41,175 nt of DNA, from positions 1-41,175 of the forward strand of contig JABIQV010000094.1 of assembly GCA_018699495.1 (NCBI GenBank), read 5' to 3'. The DNA is from a bacterium. GTDB lineage: Bacteria > Margulisbacteria > Marinamargulisbacteria > JABIPA01. The translations under genes and the position numbers were made by a program. The notes beneath the pieces are model-generated. The model worked only from the letters and a program-made list of their open reading frames with translations, ran no database searches and was not told the DNA's origin. Every line of letters begins with the position of its first letter. Position 1 is the stretch's first letter. Shown here piece by piece: positions 36,807 through 41,175 of this stretch.

Positions 36807-37184
36807 GTACCCTTTTTTTGAATCAAGGTGAGGTTTCTCGACGTCGCTATCATTGTATTCAGGTAAACGTAACGAGTTTCTAGAGTCATCATATGCGTTT
36901 ATTTCAGTTTTTCCATGTATCGTCGGCCGAGCTCGGTCTATAACTAAAATTATCTTTTTCATTTTATGATCTCTTTGTATCGTTATCAAAAAAGATCATG
37001 GTAAATTTCAAATGCAAAAAAAATCGTAACTTAAAATGGTAGTTGTTCAAAAATATTGATGTTAATCACCTTAATAATCACCTTAATTAGTTTTTTTAAC
37101 CATCAAGAGATTAACCCTATTCTGTTAACTACCTATACTATTCCACTGTTCCAGTTTTTGAATCACTACCTTAACGAATTAGTA

Positions 37185-37814
37185 CTACTGAAGTTCATAT
37201 GTAGTTTTATTATCTGCGGTAATATATGAAGAGGGATGTTTTAACTGAAGATCTCCATTTCTCGTAGAGACATCATCTGCTATTTCTAGTAACTGACTAA
37301 ACTGACGCTTATGGCCAGTAGCCCAAATTGATGGAGTAGGTTTATTTTTATCTGTTACGGCATTTTTTAAGTGTCGACCTGCTATATTGGCTGTCCTTCC
37401 AACCGCGTGAAGTATTACAAAAGGGATTGTCGGTGCAAAACAGCTAATTCTAGCTATCTGGTCTCTATCCTCAGCACCTTTAAAACATTTTGTGTGTATC
37501 TTTTTTAGGGCCTCATTTATTGCAGATTTTACGTCACCTGAAACCTCGGCATCGTTTTTTAAAACCATTAATTTATCTAATGTTGTCCTTAAGTTTGCCA
37601 TATTGCTTTCCGTATCACACGCATTAAGCCGCGACCCTACATGTATATTGTCACCTATAGTTTGTATAGCAGTTAGTTGAGGTTGAATCCCTTTTTGTTT
37701 AAAGTTTTTAAGCAAATTTTCTATAGATAATGGTTTCGTATTATTCTCATTTGTCTTAGAATTTTGACTGTGATGTATTGTACTCTTTGGGTCCATATTA
37801 GTATTAGTAATCAT
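37185..37814 (-). CDS. Hypothetical protein, no recognised domain
   Basis: 209-aa ORF with aaaggagaaaaact upstream of the ATG (read on the minus strand); polar, Asn/Lys-rich N-terminus. Confidence 0.6.
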   Translation of the reverse strand: MITNTNMDPKSTIHHSQNSKTNENNTKPLSIENLLKNFKQKGIQPQLTAIQTIGDNIHVGSRLNACDTESNMANLRTTLDKLMVLKNDAEVSGDVKSAINEALKKIHTKCFKGAEDRDQIARISCFAPTIPFVILHAVGRTANIAGRHLKNAVTDKNKPTPSIWATGHKRQFSQLLEIADDVSTRNGDLQLKHPSSYITADNKTTYELQ

Positions 37815-38396
37815 TAGTTTTTCTCCTTTTTTAATATAAGTATATAATTAGTAATTTTCCGAAAATCGTATTTTTTATTATATATCTATATAGTTATCGC
37901 ATTTTTTTTATTAAAATTTCATTTTTTTATCTTTTCAAGATGTGTAGTGATTTTACAATTAAGGAATATATCATAGTGTTGGTAAAATATGAGATATTAG
38001 ATCATGAAAAGGAGTAGATAGTACAATTTAATTTTAGATGCAATTCATGAGTTAATAGGAGAAAATTGAACCTTAATAAAAATTGTTGAAGGGATGGCTA
38101 TACCTTAGTCAAATTTAAGGTGAGTCATTAATAATCTAATACGGATTAAACATTTTACATTAAGTAAATATATGGATAGTTTGGGTCAGTATTTAGATGA
38201 CTAAAGTTATGTTTATTGACATCCCCGCCCGCTTGAATGAGGGTTTACGGAACCGTTGATAAATTTGTTTTCCAGTTCTAATTAGAGCAATTTTTGTTCG
38301 AAACTTAGTTTTATAATCGTAGATACACGTTGTTCATCGAATGGACAATACCTCCTTAACTTGGATTTTCGGTATTATAGAAAGGTAATAAGCGGG

Positions 38397-39077
38397 TTAG
38401 TTGTTTTGCGATTCGTCTATAATTTGCACTTCTATCAATTTTGTGAGAAATGTATCTAGATCAGGATCTACCTGAGCTGTATTTTTTGCCACATCCTTAG
38501 AAAAACGAATGTAACTCAAAGAGGTTAACGTGGTTATCGATTGCGGCAAAATTATTAGGTTATTATTATTAAGGAGAAGTGAGTCTAACTGAGTTTTTTG
38601 AGGGTCTGTTAGATGGTTGATTATTTTTAGTAATTGGCCTGTTGTGATAGCTTTGTTATTTAAATTCAGGGTTCCGTTGTTGTCATTAATCGTCTCTAAT
38701 TGCGTTAATATATCCGGAGGTATAGTATAGGCGAAATACTCGATATGTATCGTTTTGAGATTACGACTTGTCAGTGAGGCAAGCTGCTCTTTACCAAGTC
38801 CTAAGCTTTGAGAATACGCCATATATTTCTCTTTAAAATCATCGCCAGCTAACTTTTTAATATGGTTTTTATCTACTCCGATAGTTGCAAACTCCCGGTC
38901 ATATAAACATTTTTGTATACGCTTGTGATAGTCGTCGGACATACGACATGTTATGGAAACGGAGCCTATTTCTTCTATCGTTAAGTCGCTTGCTATCAGA
39001 CCTGCCACGTCATGTGGTATCCGACATAAAGTGAGAGTGAGTGGGGCTGTTCGTCTAGCTAATAGTTTGCATAACAT
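38397..39077 (-). CDS. F-box-like / short LRR protein (paralog 1)
   Basis: N-terminal CRIPHDVAGLIASDLTIEEIGSVSITCRMSDDYHKRI resembles an F-box; ITTGQLLKIINHLTDPQKTQLDSLLLNNNNLIILPQSITTLTSL LRR-like; GGAGG SD. Confidence 0.7.
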   Translation of the reverse strand: MLCKLLARRTAPLTLTLCRIPHDVAGLIASDLTIEEIGSVSITCRMSDDYHKRIQKCLYDREFATIGVDKNHIKKLAGDDFKEKYMAYSQSLGLGKEQLASLTSRNLKTIHIEYFAYTIPPDILTQLETINDNNGTLNLNNKAITTGQLLKIINHLTDPQKTQLDSLLLNNNNLIILPQSITTLTSLSYIRFSKDVAKNTAQVDPDLDTFLTKLIEVQIIDESQNN

Positions 39078-39186
39078 AAGTAATCATCCTCCGAAGATAG
39101 TAGTTGGTTGATTGTTTATAAGTATCTATGAACTGAGACACGTTTCGTCTAGTTACCGTATCGTTAATACAATAATTTCATTTATC
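39075..39186 (-). repeat. Conserved 5' region of F-box/LRR paralog 1
   Basis: CATAAGTAATCATCCTCC[..]GATAGT...ATAAGT...CGTATCGTT...AATTTCATTTAT shared with 40276-40390. Confidence 0.75.
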
Positions 39187-39291
39187 GTTCAAACAGTCGA
39201 TAGGCGAACGTTACGGGCGGTTCGTTTCTTCTTAGATAGCGAGTAACTGGTTTCTTTTCTTTTTTATTACGGTAGAAGTACCTCAATTCCG

Positions 39292-40278
39292 TTAGTTTGT
39301 TTCATATCCTTTGTCGTCCTCCGAGCTCGATCCCTCTGTGTCAGTAGTAAAAAGACGGGTAGTGTCGTCTGAGTCATAATCCTTTAACCATTGTGGCTGG
39401 TTGTCTAAAATAAAAATTGTCTCCTCGAGGTTCAACCACCTTAGACGCAGTAACCCCCTTAAGGATGGCAATTCTGCTACATTTAGGTTTGTGAGACCAT
39501 CAAGACAAAGAGACGTCAAATTAACTAACGATTCTATCTCTATTGGAAGACTGGTTAAAAGAGGGTTCCTAGAAAGAGTCAGACCCGTCAAATTAACTAA
39601 CGATGATATCCCATCTGGGACGCTTTTTAGACCGATATTATTAAGAGTAAGCTGCGTCAACTTAACTAACGTCCCTATCGTTTTTGGAATATCTAAATGG
39701 CGATCATTAATAGTAAGCGTCTTCAAATTAACGAAATCCTTTATCGATGAGGGTAAAAATTCTAGCGGCTGGGCTTCTACCCGGGAGGGTAGCGAGGGAT
39801 TCGTCCCATCACTAAGAGTAAGGACCGTTAATGCATTCTTTTGAGGGGGTGTTAGATCGTTGATTATTTTTAGTAACTGACCTGTTGTAAGGATAGATCT
39901 ACTTAAATCTAGGGTTCTAGTTTCTTCAATACCATCGATTCGATTTTTTATACAGCGTTCTATTGTACACGTCGTATAATCGATATATATCGATTTAATC
40001 GAAGAGCTAGTCATTGACTCAACCTGTTCTTTTCCCAAGCCTAGGTTAATAAGCAGAGATCCCCATACCTTCTTTAGCATAGACTCCCGATGGGCCTGTT
40101 CTTGTTGCTCAATCTGATTGTGACCTGTTAAGAAAAAATTGCCCAACTCGAATGGGTTTAAGTAGCTTAATATTTGTAATTCCATAGTCCCATTTAAATT
40201 AGGTGATATGTCGTGGCGAGATCTTTTGTTTATAGATGTTGTGTCTTTTGAGGCGAACGCTAATTGTTTGTATATCAT
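39292..40278 (-). CDS. F-box-like / leucine-rich repeat protein (paralog 2)
   Basis: F-box-like NGTMELQILSYLNPFELGNFFLTGHNQIEQ; consecutive LRRs LKTLTINDRHLDIPKTIGTLVKLTQLTLNNIGLKSVPDGISSLVNLTGLTLSRNPLLTSLPIEIESLVNLTSL. Confidence 0.82.
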   Translation of the reverse strand: MIYKQLAFASKDTTSINKRSRHDISPNLNGTMELQILSYLNPFELGNFFLTGHNQIEQQEQAHRESMLKKVWGSLLINLGLGKEQVESMTSSSIKSIYIDYTTCTIERCIKNRIDGIEETRTLDLSRSILTTGQLLKIINDLTPPQKNALTVLTLSDGTNPSLPSRVEAQPLEFLPSSIKDFVNLKTLTINDRHLDIPKTIGTLVKLTQLTLNNIGLKSVPDGISSLVNLTGLTLSRNPLLTSLPIEIESLVNLTSLCLDGLTNLNVAELPSLRGLLRLRWLNLEETIFILDNQPQWLKDYDSDDTTRLFTTDTEGSSSEDDKGYETN

Positions 40279-40390
40279 AAGTAATCATCCTCCAAGGATA
40301 GTCGTGGGCTCATTATTGATAAGTGACTATTAAATTAGTCACGTTCCCACTAGTTGTCGTATCGTTTATTACAGTAATTTCATTTATTTT
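40276..40390 (-). repeat. Conserved 5' region of F-box/LRR paralog 2
   Basis: Same segment as 39075-39186, identical through the SD (GGAGGATGATTACTTATG on the minus strand). Confidence 0.75.
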
Positions 40391-40541
40391 TTTATAGTGG
40401 ATAGTCGAGTATTAATATTTACTTAAAAAGTATGTATTACGACCTTAATGATGTAAGTGTTCAGTTGGAGAGGGTATAGAATCTTAGTGTATGAATAGGA
40501 TTTTTGAACCTAAATGATGGTGTTTGAGTGAGGCATAGATC

Positions 40542-41000
40542 GGTAGTGGTGCAAAAACTGGCGCTTTAGAATAATATCCTTAAATATTCATAAATAAGGG
40601 AGACACGTCTATGAGTCTTAGACGAAAAACTCATCCACTACTATTCAAATGGCGGCACTTTGAAGCAGAAATCATTTTACTTTCTATACGATGGTATTTA
40701 AGTTATCGCCTAAGTTTCAGAGATCTAGTCGAAATCATGGATGAACGTGGCCTCAAGATTGCTCATACAACCATTTTCCGATGGGTCTTTCGATAGTCTG
40801 ATTCACTAAAAAACAAAGGTCGTCCTCATTTAAGAAAGAACCCGACGTCCTGGAGGCTGGATGAAACGTATATCAAAGTTAAAGAAAAATGGACCTACTT
40901 ATATAGAGCCGTTGATAGAGAAGGTAAAGCCATTGATTTTTACTTAAACCGTAAACGTGATTCTAAAGCCGCATAGTCCTTCTTTAAACGAATTATTCGC
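40542..41000 (+). mobile_element. Decayed IS6-family insertion sequence, 3' truncated
   Basis: Transposase remnant plus GGTAGTGGTGCAAAAACTG at 40542-40560 resembling an IS6-type left inverted repeat; no right end seen. Confidence 0.75.
40611..41000 (+). pseudogene. IS6-family transposase with two in-frame TAG stops
   Basis: FKWRHFEAEIILLSIRWYLSYRLSFRDLVEIMDERGLKIAHTTIFRWVFR*...SWRLDETYIKVKEKWTYLYRAVDREGKAIDFYLNRKRDSKAA*SFFKRII, all in one frame. Confidence 0.88.
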
Positions 41001-41001
41001 C

Positions 41002-41175
41002 TCAATTCACCTCAAACTTCACATTTCCATCTTGGTCAGTTATTTTACTAGCTTTTTGACTTCCGTCTTTATCTTGTTCCCAATTTTCAAAAACAGTCCC
41101 ATATTTATTAGTCATTTCACTAGCTTTTTGACTTTTGTCTTTATCTTGTCTCCAATTTTCATAAACAGTCCCATA
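41002..41175 (-). CDS. 3' end of a gene encoding 24-aa tandem repeats, 5' part outside the window
   Basis: Minus-strand translation YGTVYENWRQDKDKSQKASEMTNK | YGTVFENWEQDKDGSQKASKITDQ | DGNVKFEVN*. Confidence 0.7.
   Translation of the reverse strand, partial: YGTVYENWRQDKDKSQKASEMTNKYGTVFENWEQDKDGSQKASKITDQDGNVKFEVN

Noticed and set aside
36660-36989. 109-aa minus-strand ORF overlapping the 3' half of the VOC gene
   Set aside because: About 147 nt antisense to a conserved VOC domain; the non-overlapping part (MKKIILVIDRARPTIHGKTEINAYDD) could be a small gene but cannot be supported
39480-39760. CRISPR-like periodic repeats
   Set aside because: Periodicity is explained by in-frame 23-aa LRR units within a coding sequence
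39401-39844. 147-aa + strand ORF opposite the LRR gene
   Set aside because: Antisense periodic ORF created by the LRR repeats on the other strand
40794-40976. TAG recoding (stop-codon reassignment or suppression) in the transposase
   Set aside because: TAG terminates ahcY and thrC at expected C-termini in the same window, so pseudogenisation is simpler

Overview
This is a 41 kb, AT-rich chromosomal window from a diderm bacterium: TamA/TamB, a GmhB phosphatase and an LpxB-related protein imply an outer membrane. A Margulisbacteria/cyanobacteria-related lineage is only a guess. Positions 1-32.8 kb are mostly core genes: partial tgt, sahH, rpsB-tsf, dgt, trxA, a MerR-DegV fusion, an Lrp/AsnC-family regulator with an aminotransferase, purE, a CvpA-like gene, thrC with an ApgM-like gene, tamB-tamA-like genes, an M50B-like peptidase, gmhB, an LpxB-related gene, and addB-addA. 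From about 32.8 kb to the end the content looks accessory: a decayed VOC-gene fragment, an all-alpha orphan protein, a SpoIIE-type phosphatase, an intact VOC protein, an orphan effector-like ORF, two paralogous LRR proteins with F-box-like N-termini, a decayed IS6-family element, and the 3' end of a gene with 24-aa tandem repeats. The strongest leads are (i) the pair of bacterial F-box-like/LRR proteins that share a conserved 5' region, (ii) a perfect parS palindrome inside the LpxB-related gene, (iii) the MerR-DegV fusion, (iv) tandem hairpin repeats upstream of thrC, and (v) the VOC fragment and intact VOC gene flanking an orphan-protein/phosphatase cassette. No CRISPR arrays, tRNAs or rRNAs were recognised by eye.
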